From the NCBI GenBank assembly GCA_023409975.1, contig JAEYQO010000117.1:1-52728 (forward strand): a stretch of 52,728 nucleotides of DNA, given 5' to 3'. Shown here piece after piece: positions 8,843 through 16,268 of this stretch; position 1 is the first letter of the stretch, and every line of letters starts with the position of its first letter. Made by a program: the position numbers and the translations under genes. This DNA comes from Bacteroidota bacterium. GTDB lineage: Bacteria > Bacteroidota > Bacteroidia > Chitinophagales > Chitinophagaceae. The notes beneath the pieces are model-generated. The model ran no database searches, was not told the origin of the DNA, and worked only from the letters and a program-made list of their open reading frames with translations.

Positions 8843-9946
8843 TCAGGGAATTTTCTCCAGCCAATGTTCCAGTACCGGCTCATGCAGGTCAAAACATTTG
8901 TCAGCCGGGAAAGGTCGATAGGCGAATTTTTCTGCTTCCAGCAGCGCATTCTCCAGCGTAAAGCGCGCCTGATCCGACCAGGGAAATATGTCCGATTCGA
9001 AAAGGTGCTTTGCAAGGTATTCCTGTTCCGTCTGGCCTGGAGTGGGTATCAGATAGGCTTTCCTGTTGAAGGCTATGAGGTCCATTAATGTGGAATAGCC
9101 ACTTCTGCAGATGACCAGTGCTGCCGTTTCCAGATGCCATCTAAGCAACTCCCCGGTCAGCTGAAGATGATAGTCCACGTTCTCCGGAATATTCTGTCGC
9201 GGGCTAACGGAGGGGCTGCCCTCAACGAAACAAACGTTTCCCCGGTAGCCAAACAGTTGCGACCAGAGTTTTTCAGATAAAATGCCTCGCTGAGGCTCCG
9301 GTCCCGAAAGCAGGATCAGCAGGGTAGACCCCGGTTTGGTCTCAGATACATTATTACCTTTCTGTAAATGAGACAACAAACCCAGATATCGCGTTTCTTC
9401 CGGGAGCGCTGGGGGGTGTCCCAACTTACCGCTCAGGTTAATACTCTTCGCCACGTCAGGCACCCAGACTTCCCGAAACCTTCCGAGGAATCTGTAGTGG
9501 ATTCTTCTGACCAGTTCATCAGCCAAGCGCCCAGCCCCGGTGGCCACCTGAAGCTGATGGGTCATAATTACACAAGGGATGCTTTCATGATAAAGTCCGT
9601 ATCGATTATCTGAGATGACAGCATCAATACCATGGTCTTTAACCACCTGTTTCAGCCAGAAATGTTCTTCACGGATCCTGAGGGTCAATCCAGGCAGCTG
9701 TAGCAACAATCCCGGGATCAATAAGGCGCCTTTTCTGCTATACCTGACCTCGTAGCCTGGAAGTGAGAGGCTGTAAATACCTGGCTCCGAATCTGCAACA
9801 AACTGCCGCTGCCATTGATTTCCTGCAAAGACGACCTGATGCCCCAGCCGTCTCAGGTGCCGGATAAGCGGCAGGCAGCGGGTAGTATGGCCCAGGCCCC
9901 AGTCGAGGGCTGCTATAAGGATCTTCTTGGTCGGTTTACTGCTCAG
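8843..9946 (-). CDS. GT-B glycosyltransferase, MurG/GT28-like
   Basis: The N-terminal domain opens KKILIAALDWGLGHTTR, the glycine-rich GxGHxxR loop of MurG-like enzymes. The C-terminal domain has the donor-binding segment ICRSGYSTLMDL followed by LIPTPGQTEQEYLAKHL. The frame is open back to a TAG at 9953-9955. Between that stop and the conserved KKILIAAL there is no ATG, GTG or TTG; the only near-standard option is CTG at 9946 (367 residues). A start at the internal TTG 9721 would remove most of the N-terminal domain and is unlikely. It probably transfers a sugar from a nucleotide-sugar donor, acceptor unknown. It is divergent from the small genes to the right. Confidence 0.8.
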   Translation of the reverse strand: MSSKPTKKILIAALDWGLGHTTRCLPLIRHLRRLGHQVVFAGNQWQRQFVADSEPGIYSLSLPGYEVRYSRKGALLIPGLLLQLPGLTLRIREEHFWLKQVVKDHGIDAVISDNRYGLYHESIPCVIMTHQLQVATGAGRLADELVRRIHYRFLGRFREVWVPDVAKSINLSGKLGHPPALPEETRYLGLLSHLQKGNNVSETKPGSTLLILLSGPEPQRGILSEKLWSQLFGYRGNVCFVEGSPSVSPRQNIPENVDYHLQLTGELLRWHLETAALVICRSGYSTLMDLIAFNRKAYLIPTPGQTEQEYLAKHLFESDIFPWSDQARFTLENALLEAEKFAYRPFPADKCFDLHEPVLEHWLEKIP

Positions 9947-10029
9947 GAATAGCTATTTTTACGAAGCCACAGGAATGTAAAATCTGCCGTACCCAAAAAG
10001 TGCGGCCATTTCAAAATAAAGTAAAGTTT

Positions 10030-10179
10030 ATGAAGGGGATAAGGCTAGTAAAAATTGTAATGTATTTGATGGTCATTCTGATGCCGATGTTGTTGGCACA
10101 AAGTTGTAGTAGCAGTAAGAAATGCGGTTGCGGAAACGACATCAATAAGGTCTATAAGCCGCCAAAGCATAGAAGATAA
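10030..10179 (+). CDS. Small cysteine-rich exported protein or lipoprotein
   Basis: An ORF of 49 residues with an N-terminal hydrophobic stretch (about 6-24) leading to AQSCSSSKKCGCGND, then a basic proline-containing tail (VYKPPKHRR). The Cys after AQS could be a lipidation site; the CGCG cluster is striking in so short a protein. It lies 13 bp upstream of the next small ORF on the same strand. From memory, short Bacteroidota proteins with a signal, a KCGCG-like cluster and an INKxYKP tail exist, which supports a real gene. The function is unknown. Confidence 0.6.
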   Translation: MKGIRLVKIVMYLMVILMPMLLAQSCSSSKKCGCGNDINKVYKPPKHRR

Positions 10180-10192
10180 TGAACTAAAAAAA

Positions 10193-10444
10193 ATGAACGT
10201 TATGTGGGGCAGAAGAAATAAAGTGTGGCTACATTATCAGCGGAATATCATTGCAGCCGACGTCTACGCAGCCGTATTCCTCTCCGCTTATCTCAGACAT
10301 GCAGCGATCCAGCGGTTACATACCTGGCAAATGGAAGTCGCTGACCTTCAAAACTACAAGCTGGTGAAGAAGCCCAAAAAGGTGCATGAGGTAATGAAGG
10401 ATAAGGCAGACGAACCCTTCATCTTCATTTTTGGAAAGAATTAA
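10193..10444 (+). CDS. Small hypothetical protein (83 aa)
   Basis: No family recognised. The 83 residues contain a hydrophobic, possibly helical centre (DVYAAVFLSAYLRHAAIQRL) and a lysine-rich C-terminus (about residues 58-72). No signal peptide and no metal motif. It is preceded by a short intergenic gap after the cysteine-rich small gene and may be cotranscribed with it. It could be spurious, but its codon use looks similar to its neighbours and no better frame covers the interval. Confidence 0.4.
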   Translation: MNVMWGRRNKVWLHYQRNIIAADVYAAVFLSAYLRHAAIQRLHTWQMEVADLQNYKLVKKPKKVHEVMKDKADEPFIFIFGKN

Positions 10445-10505
10445 TATCAACTGCCTCATTAGGGGCAGAAATACGTACCTGCTTCGTCGTCCCACCGTAT
10501 TTTAC

Positions 10506-10513
10506 TAGGTTTG
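10506..10513 (+). promoter_or_regulatory. Bacteroidota -7 element upstream of lutB
   Basis: TAGGTTTG matches TAnnTTTG and lies 31 bp before the lutB ATG, a normal distance. There is no convincing -33 element. Confidence 0.45.
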
Positions 10514-10544
10514 CAGCAGCGCACACACCGTCGCAGCGTTTGCT

Positions 10545-11921
10545 ATGACAGATACCAAATCCGTATTTCTTGCCAAAAGCCAGGTCAAGGCTCAGGACCT
10601 GGAACATAAAAGAAAATTAGCCTTCAATATCCAGAAGTATGCGGAGACCGTGGTTAAGGGGAAACAACAGTTTGCCAACCTCGACCTCGCCAGGCGTCGT
10701 GCCAAGAATGTAAAATGGAAAACAATAGAAAGGCTGGATCATTACCTCGAGTTGTTCGAGTCGAATTTTACTGCGAGAGGAGGGAAGGTTATCTGGGCAG
10801 AAACCAACGAAGAGGCGTTGGAAGCGGTACTTTCTATTTGTAAGGCAAAAAATGCCAGACAGGTGGTCAAATCCAAATCGATGGTCACCGAAGAATTACA
10901 TCTCAATGATTTTCTGGCTAAACATCAGATCGAGTCTGTCGAGACGGATCTTGGAGAGTATATCCAGCAACTAGATGGGGAAGCGCCCTATCACATCGTT
11001 ACGCCGGCTATGCACAAGAGCAAGGAGGATGTAGCCCGTTTGTTTCATGAAAAGCTGGGTGTTCCTCCCCACCTTTCTCCACCCGAACTAACCCAGATAG
11101 CGCGTCAGAATCTTAGAGAAAAATACCAGACAGCGGATGTAGGAATCACAGGAGGTAATTTCCTGCTCGCAGATATCGGCGGTGTCTGTGTCAGCGAAAA
11201 CGAAGGGAATGGACGACTGTCCACAGCGTTTCCGAAAGTCCAGATCGCCATCGTGGGAATAGAGAAAATGCTTCCCTCTATCAAAGATCTTCCCTTATTC
11301 TGGCCACTGCTGGCCACCTATGGCACCGGACAGAACGTGACAGTTTACAATACCGTTTTCACGGGTCCAAAACGTCCGGACGAAACGGACGGTCCGGATG
11401 AAATGTATGTAATCCTCCTGGATAACGGCAGAACGAATCTGCTGCAACGCGCAGAAGTACGCGAGGCGATGTATTGTATCCGGTGTGGTTCCTGCCTGAA
11501 TGCCTGCCCTGTCTATAAGAATATCGGTGGCCATGCTTACGGGACAACCTATAGCGGACCGATTGGATCTGTCATATCACCGCACCTAAAGGGAATGGAT
11601 GATTTCGGGCACCTGAGTTACGCCTCAAGTCTGTGTGGTAATTGCACCGAGGTATGCCCGGTTAAGATCAATATTCACGAAATGCTTCTGGCAAACCGGC
11701 AAATCGCGGTAAGTGAAGGTCTGGCGCCTTTCAGCGAGTCCATGAGCTGGAAACTTTGGAAGCGCGCAATGCTCAATAAAAAACTGGTCAATATTGCCGG
11801 AGCCGACATCAAAACAAAAGTAGTCGCTACCCTATTCAAAAAGTCCTGGGGTGCTCATCGGGAAGATCTGAAGTTTGCAAGGAAGAGTTTTCAGCAGCTC
11901 TGGAAAGAACGCAAATCCTGA
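10545..11921 (+). CDS. lutB: LutB/YkgF-type iron-sulfur protein
   Basis: The 458 residues have an N-terminal LUD domain (about 50-290) and a C-terminal ferredoxin-like part. The latter has one motif CxxCxxCxxxCP (C311, C314, C317, C321; CIRCGSCLNACP) and a second CxxCxxxCP (C364, C367, C371), binding 4Fe-4S clusters. In the LutABC system the complex oxidises L-lactate to pyruvate; LutB passes electrons. No lutA or lutC is adjacent; instead a deacetylase-like gene follows 7 bp after the stop, so the operon arrangement differs from Bacillus. The identification is strong; lactate as substrate is by family only. Confidence 0.88.
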   Translation: MTDTKSVFLAKSQVKAQDLEHKRKLAFNIQKYAETVVKGKQQFANLDLARRRAKNVKWKTIERLDHYLELFESNFTARGGKVIWAETNEEALEAVLSICKAKNARQVVKSKSMVTEELHLNDFLAKHQIESVETDLGEYIQQLDGEAPYHIVTPAMHKSKEDVARLFHEKLGVPPHLSPPELTQIARQNLREKYQTADVGITGGNFLLADIGGVCVSENEGNGRLSTAFPKVQIAIVGIEKMLPSIKDLPLFWPLLATYGTGQNVTVYNTVFTGPKRPDETDGPDEMYVILLDNGRTNLLQRAEVREAMYCIRCGSCLNACPVYKNIGGHAYGTTYSGPIGSVISPHLKGMDDFGHLSYASSLCGNCTEVCPVKINIHEMLLANRQIAVSEGLAPFSESMSWKLWKRAMLNKKLVNIAGADIKTKVVATLFKKSWGAHREDLKFARKSFQQLWKERKS

Positions 11922-11928
11922 CCGGCTC

Positions 11929-13242
11929 ATGAGAGAGCTTTTGGTAATCAGTAAAGAAACAGGTCCACGGCTGCAATATGTCCTCAACTGGCTGCTTTCA
12001 GATGTCCTGCAGGTTCCATGGAGAATGATTACCAATGCGGATGAAGTTCCTTCCGACACCAAATGCCTCTCCTACGGAGCGACGGTAGATGGTTCCTTCT
12101 CTGTTCCGGTTGAGGGACTGCTTTCAGAAACAGGTATCCGCAAACTGGATCCCCCCACCGGATACTGGAATAGCATACCGGTACTCTTTCCTGATGAAGG
12201 AGAACACGACCTGAAATTCGACCTTTTCTCCGCCATTTTCTTCCTTCTCAGCCGCTACGAAGAATATCATTCCTATTTACCGGATAAGCACGACCGGTAT
12301 CGACATACGGAAAGCCTGCTCTTCAGGAAAGGCTGGCTGAAACTTCCGCTGATCGATCTCTGGATCCAAGCTTTCAAAGAAAAATTAGAGATGTATCTCG
12401 GGGATAAAATTCCCGATGCCGTGTTCAGCTTTACCCCGACTTATGATATAGACATAGCCTGGTCATACAGGAACAAACCTTTCAGCCGGTTGGCCGGGGG
12501 ACTTTTCCGGGATCTTATTGGTGGCAGACTATCGCATGTAAAACTACGATTGTCGGTACATCTACAGCTCGCTAACGATCCATTTGATTGTTTCTCCAGG
12601 CTACACGTCCTGCACCAGCAGGCAGGAGTGCACCCTGTCTATTTCATGCTGGTAGCCGGGAAACCCTCTGAATTTGACCGGAACAATCAACCGCAAAGCA
12701 GGGCTATGATGTCGCTGATGAGGGAGCTCGCTGCTAATGGCACCATGGGAATACATCCCTCCTACTTTGCGGAACGTGATCAACTGATCAGGAAGGAAAT
12801 CCGCTTCCTGGAGCAGGCCGTAGAGAAGGAAATGCGTAAATCACGTCAACATTACATCCGGATGCGGCTGCCTGACACCTACCACGCCTTGATGGATGCT
12901 GGTATCCGGGAGGATTATTCAATGGGGTACGGTACCTACAATGGGTTTCGGGCGGGTACAGGGCGCAGCTTCCTGTGGTATGATCTGTCCCGTGAGAAGA
13001 TAACGGGGCTGCTGATCCATCCCTTCTCGTTCATGGATAGTACAGCAAGGTTTGAAGAGGGGCTTTCCGCAGACGAGGCTTTTCGACAGTTGAATCAACT
13101 GGAATCAGAATTAAAAAGACTTGGGAGCCAATTGATTACGGTGTTTCATAATTTTTCGCTGGGCACAGATCCCGAGTGGAAAGGATGGTTTGAAAACTAC
13201 GCTGCCTTTATGGGGAAAAATTCACCCTTTGATATCAGATAG
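11929..13242 (+). CDS. Polysaccharide-deacetylase-like protein
   Basis: A protein of 437 residues starting at the ATG at 11929, 7 bp after lutB; an upstream TTG inside lutB is less likely. The first 130 residues look like the N-terminal domain seen on Bacteroidota polysaccharide-deacetylase-type proteins. The NodB-like region follows: FSFTPTYDIDIAWSYR (the DxD/TxDID-type metal region), GIHPSYF (HPS, a typical second metal motif), and a C-terminal LLIHPFSFMD segment. A role in removing acetyl groups from an envelope or extracellular glycan is a family inference; the substrate is unknown. Probably cotranscribed with lutB. Confidence 0.7.
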   Translation: MRELLVISKETGPRLQYVLNWLLSDVLQVPWRMITNADEVPSDTKCLSYGATVDGSFSVPVEGLLSETGIRKLDPPTGYWNSIPVLFPDEGEHDLKFDLFSAIFFLLSRYEEYHSYLPDKHDRYRHTESLLFRKGWLKLPLIDLWIQAFKEKLEMYLGDKIPDAVFSFTPTYDIDIAWSYRNKPFSRLAGGLFRDLIGGRLSHVKLRLSVHLQLANDPFDCFSRLHVLHQQAGVHPVYFMLVAGKPSEFDRNNQPQSRAMMSLMRELAANGTMGIHPSYFAERDQLIRKEIRFLEQAVEKEMRKSRQHYIRMRLPDTYHALMDAGIREDYSMGYGTYNGFRAGTGRSFLWYDLSREKITGLLIHPFSFMDSTARFEEGLSADEAFRQLNQLESELKRLGSQLITVFHNFSLGTDPEWKGWFENYAAFMGKNSPFDIR

Positions 13243-13281
13243 AAATTACTATCTTACACATATATCACCTTTTAACGCTGG

Positions 13282-13689
13282 ATGCCTATGCAAATAATTC
13301 TACTCGTAGTCATTATTATCCTTTCTGTTATACTCTACCGAATGCTGAGCACCAGGAGGATGACCTTTCCCTTTATAAGGGTTTCCCGAAAGCTCAGGAA
13401 TGATCATGAAAAAGAGTTTACGATAGCTGAAGCAGAGGATGGTATCATCACCATCGATGAGGATACGGTAATTGTAGAGGGACTGGAATATTCTCTGAAG
13501 CCTAAAAAAGGTGCTACGCCAGAAGCATACCTGAATATTGAAAATGGAAGGCTGATCAGTATTGCCATACTTTTGGATGAAGAGGAACGTATTTTCTTTA
13601 TCGATCCGGAACGCAATCAGATTGATCTGGATTATTCGGCTTCTTTACCTGGCGTGCACGCTCAGCAGAATTTCATTTTCTCGGTTTAG
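13282..13689 (+). CDS. Membrane-anchored hypothetical protein (135 aa)
   Basis: One N-terminal membrane helix (about 4-20, MQIILLVVIIILSVILYRML), then an acidic, beta-rich soluble domain of about 110 residues with no cysteines. The start may be the ATG at 13282 or the one two codons later. No family recognised. It follows the deacetylase-like gene by 39 bp on the same strand and ends just before a bidirectional terminator. Confidence 0.55.
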   Translation: MPMQIILLVVIIILSVILYRMLSTRRMTFPFIRVSRKLRNDHEKEFTIAEAEDGIITIDEDTVIVEGLEYSLKPKKGATPEAYLNIENGRLISIAILLDEEERIFFIDPERNQIDLDYSASLPGVHAQQNFIFSV

Positions 13690-13697
13690 TACAAGCA

Positions 13698-13729
13698 ACA
13701 AGTGGAATGGTTCTACCCACTCCACTTGT
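13698..13729. terminator. Bidirectional hairpin terminator
   Basis: A stem of 9 bp, ACAAGTGGA/TCCACTTGT, extended by TGG/CCA, around a small loop. It lies between the convergent 13282-13689 gene and the DUF349 gene, with T-rich sequence on the plus side. Confidence 0.75.
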
Positions 13730-13752
13730 TTCTTCAGAATCGTAGAGGCTTA

Positions 13753-15381
13753 TTACTGATCTGGTCCCGTAGTGGCTTCTGCCTGCGGTGCAGGCTGCTC
13801 CTGTTTTGTTTCCTTCTTATCTTTCTTTTGCTCCAGTTCTGCTAACTGCCGGGATATATCTGCGATTTTTTCCGTTTTATGGTTGATCTTGGTTTCGCTC
13901 TGGCTGATCAGTTTCGTCAGATGCGATCGCAACTCCTCTTCCTTATTCCCGGGTGTAATATTTTGTAATGCAGCTCGGAAATCTTCCAGCCGCTCGCGCT
14001 CTTCTCCAAGTTCAGTTTCCAGTTGATTCAGGAAGCTTCGGGTTTTGGAAAGCTTCTGTTCAAACTGTTTTTCTACCTGTTGCTTACGACGTTCGCGATC
14101 AGCATCCTTTCTTTCAAAAAAGAACTTTCGTGCTGCAATAAATTCATCCCAAACCTGAGCCTGCTCTTTCGGCACCCTCCCGATCTTCTTCCATTCATCG
14201 AACAACTCATTCATTTCCTCCGTGGCTTCGCGCCAGTTAGTCGAGTGCTTTAATTCTTCAGCTCTTTTCAATAATGCTCTCTTTTGAGCATAGTTATCAT
14301 CCAGCGCCACCTTTACATGTTCCTGATACTGCCTGCGGTTCTGGAAAAAATGGTCCCTCGCATCGTTAAGCCGTTTCCAGATTTCGTCAGACTTCTCCTG
14401 CGGTACTCTTCCTATCTTCTTCCACTCGTCATTAATCTCGTTGAAAGCCTGCGTGGTTTTGTTCCACTCGGTGCTCTCTTTAAGCGTTTCAGCCTTTTCT
14501 ACGAGTGCCAGCTTGAGTGCATAGTTTGCTTCCTGCTCTGCCTGTATCGATTCGAAATGGGCTTTTTTGCGGTCATAGAAAGTGTTCTTCGCACTGAGCA
14601 GACGGTTCCAGAGCTCTTCATTCTTCTCGTGCATGGTACGGCCGATCGATTTCCACTCTTCCATCAGCTTACGGTAAGTTTCCGATGTGTCTTTCCACTG
14701 TTCGCTATTTGCCAGCGCTTCCGCCCTTTCAATAAGTTCAAGTTTCAGGTCCAGATTTGCGAGCATCTCTCTTTCCTGATCTTCCTGAAACTTCCTTTTA
14801 CGGTCAAAGAAGGTATTACGTGCGGCTTCCAGCCTGTTCCAGAGCTGATCATTCCGATCCTTGTCTACAAAACCCACCTGTTTCCATTGTTCGCCAAGGT
14901 CTTTCAACAACTGACTGGTCTCCTTCCAGTTTGTATTGACATCTGCCGACAATGTCTCGGCTTTTTTCACCAGCTCAAGCTTAGCCACGTAGTTTGCTTC
15001 GATACTGGCATTGACAACCTGACTCCACTCAGCAACTGCAGCAAGCATAGGCGCGAAATCGCCGATAGCATGTACATGGGACAGATACTCATGCAGACGA
15101 GAAACCTTCCCCGCCAGCTTTAACTTGTCTTCTGTCTGGTGCCATTCCTGTTCAAGTTCCCTGAAACGACTCTCCACCTCTGGGAATTTCTCAATGAGCG
15201 CTTTTACAGCCGCATCGGCATTTTCCAGTGTGACATGCGCCAGTGTGCGCTGAGGATGAACGCCATCACTCTTCAGAATGAGTTCACCATTTTCGCGAAG
15301 TTCACAATAAGATTTTCCGGGAAATTCAGTTTCGGCCCACCAGTTCTGCAACGCTTCTGTAGGTGTAACTTCAGTTGTCAT
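13753..15381 (-). CDS. DUF349 repeat protein
   Basis: A protein of 542 residues, highly charged and helical. It has at least four DUF349-type modules of about 75-80 residues. Each contains a W(K)xIGR or VGF turn followed by LWNRL or IWKRL and an FFxRK motif (WKQVGFVDKDRNDQLWNRL; WKSIGRTMHEKNEELWNRL; WKKIGRVPQEKSDEIWKRL; WKKIGRVPKEQ). A long coiled coil and a Gln/Lys-rich tail follow. DUF349 proteins are widespread in Bacteroidota and their role is unsettled. No enzyme motif, no signal peptide; probably cytoplasmic. Confidence 0.85.
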   Translation of the reverse strand: MTTEVTPTEALQNWWAETEFPGKSYCELRENGELILKSDGVHPQRTLAHVTLENADAAVKALIEKFPEVESRFRELEQEWHQTEDKLKLAGKVSRLHEYLSHVHAIGDFAPMLAAVAEWSQVVNASIEANYVAKLELVKKAETLSADVNTNWKETSQLLKDLGEQWKQVGFVDKDRNDQLWNRLEAARNTFFDRKRKFQEDQEREMLANLDLKLELIERAEALANSEQWKDTSETYRKLMEEWKSIGRTMHEKNEELWNRLLSAKNTFYDRKKAHFESIQAEQEANYALKLALVEKAETLKESTEWNKTTQAFNEINDEWKKIGRVPQEKSDEIWKRLNDARDHFFQNRRQYQEHVKVALDDNYAQKRALLKRAEELKHSTNWREATEEMNELFDEWKKIGRVPKEQAQVWDEFIAARKFFFERKDADRERRKQQVEKQFEQKLSKTRSFLNQLETELGEERERLEDFRAALQNITPGNKEEELRSHLTKLISQSETKINHKTEKIADISRQLAELEQKKDKKETKQEQPAPQAEATTGPDQ

Positions 15382-15488
15382 ATCGGTTCCGGTTTAGTAA
15401 ATGAGTACAGTGTATCGTCAAAACGTTCCTCAACGTCTTATGCAATATAACATTTATAAAGGAGAAAATCCTTTCTGGAAGCCGCTTT

Positions 15489-16226
15489 CTATCCTCCAAA
15501 CACTTTTTTCAGGAGGTCTGTTACCCGCGCTCCGGGATCCGTTCTGATTTTGTTCTCCTCCTCTGCGATCATGAGAAACAGACCGGCCAGTGCCCGTTCT
15601 GTTACATAGCCAGCCAGATCAGGATTGATGGCTTGTCTTGTAGTAGGCAGTCTGTTGTAAGTGCTGAAGGTTTTGTTCCAGTAACCGGCGACGTTCATTT
15701 TATTGAGTGAATTCTCAATAACCGGCCTGAAGGCGTTAGTAAGTTCAACAGTGGTGCGCCGCTTCAGATAATTGGTAGCCGCACCTTTTCCTCCGCGAAG
15801 AATCGATACGCCGTCCTGGATGGACATGGTTCTGATAGCATTCAGGAAGATCGGAGCTGCTTCCTGGGCTGCATCTTCCGCTGCCCTGTTCATACTTAAA
15901 ATGGTTTCGTCAGCCAGATGTCCCATCCCTATCTGCCGGAGTACGGTCTCAACTTTCCTCGCTTCCGGAGGAAGTAATATCTTCACTACTGCATTACCGA
16001 AATAACCATCCTTTTTTGACAGCATTCCCGATGCATTTTTGGAGCCCAGTTCCAGTGCCTGTCGCAAACCACTTACTATTTCAGTATTGCTCAGGTTAGA
16101 TCCTGTTCCTGTACCAGTCTTAACGGGTAGCTGCTCTTTTGCCTTGTTCAGTAAGTCCTTCAGTTGGGCGTCTGCACTAAAGCTCAGCAGGCTGCCGAGT
16201 GCCAGAAGAGATATTGTTTTCTTCAT
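15489..16226 (-). CDS. DUF4197 family exported protein
   Basis: A protein of 245 residues with a cleavable signal peptide (MKKTISLLALGSLLSFSADA) and an alpha-helical DUF4197 domain covering the rest. Recognisable segments are LKDLLNKAKEQL, GLRQALELGSKNAS and the C-terminal ERALAGLFLMIAEEENKIR. The function of the family is unknown; periplasmic location is inferred. It has its own promoter element 27 bp upstream and lies 42 bp downstream of the outer-membrane barrel gene on the same strand. Confidence 0.88.
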   Translation of the reverse strand: MKKTISLLALGSLLSFSADAQLKDLLNKAKEQLPVKTGTGTGSNLSNTEIVSGLRQALELGSKNASGMLSKKDGYFGNAVVKILLPPEARKVETVLRQIGMGHLADETILSMNRAAEDAAQEAAPIFLNAIRTMSIQDGVSILRGGKGAATNYLKRRTTVELTNAFRPVIENSLNKMNVAGYWNKTFSTYNRLPTTRQAINPDLAGYVTERALAGLFLMIAEEENKIRTDPGARVTDLLKKVFGG

Positions 16227-16252
16227 GTTCTTGGGTTGAACGCTGTATAAAC

Positions 16253-16260
16253 CAAATATA
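16253..16260 (-). promoter_or_regulatory. Bacteroidota -7 element upstream of the DUF4197 gene
   Basis: TATATTTG on the minus strand matches TAnnTTTG and sits 27 bp before the ATG, between the barrel gene stop and the DUF4197 start, so this gene can be expressed independently. Confidence 0.45.
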
Positions 16261-16268
16261 GTACCAAA

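Noticed and set aside
14284..15123. 279-codon plus-strand frame opposite the DUF349 gene
   Set aside because: It is the antisense of a strongly repetitive, charged coiled-coil gene; its hydrophobic, Cys/Phe-rich translation has no family signature.
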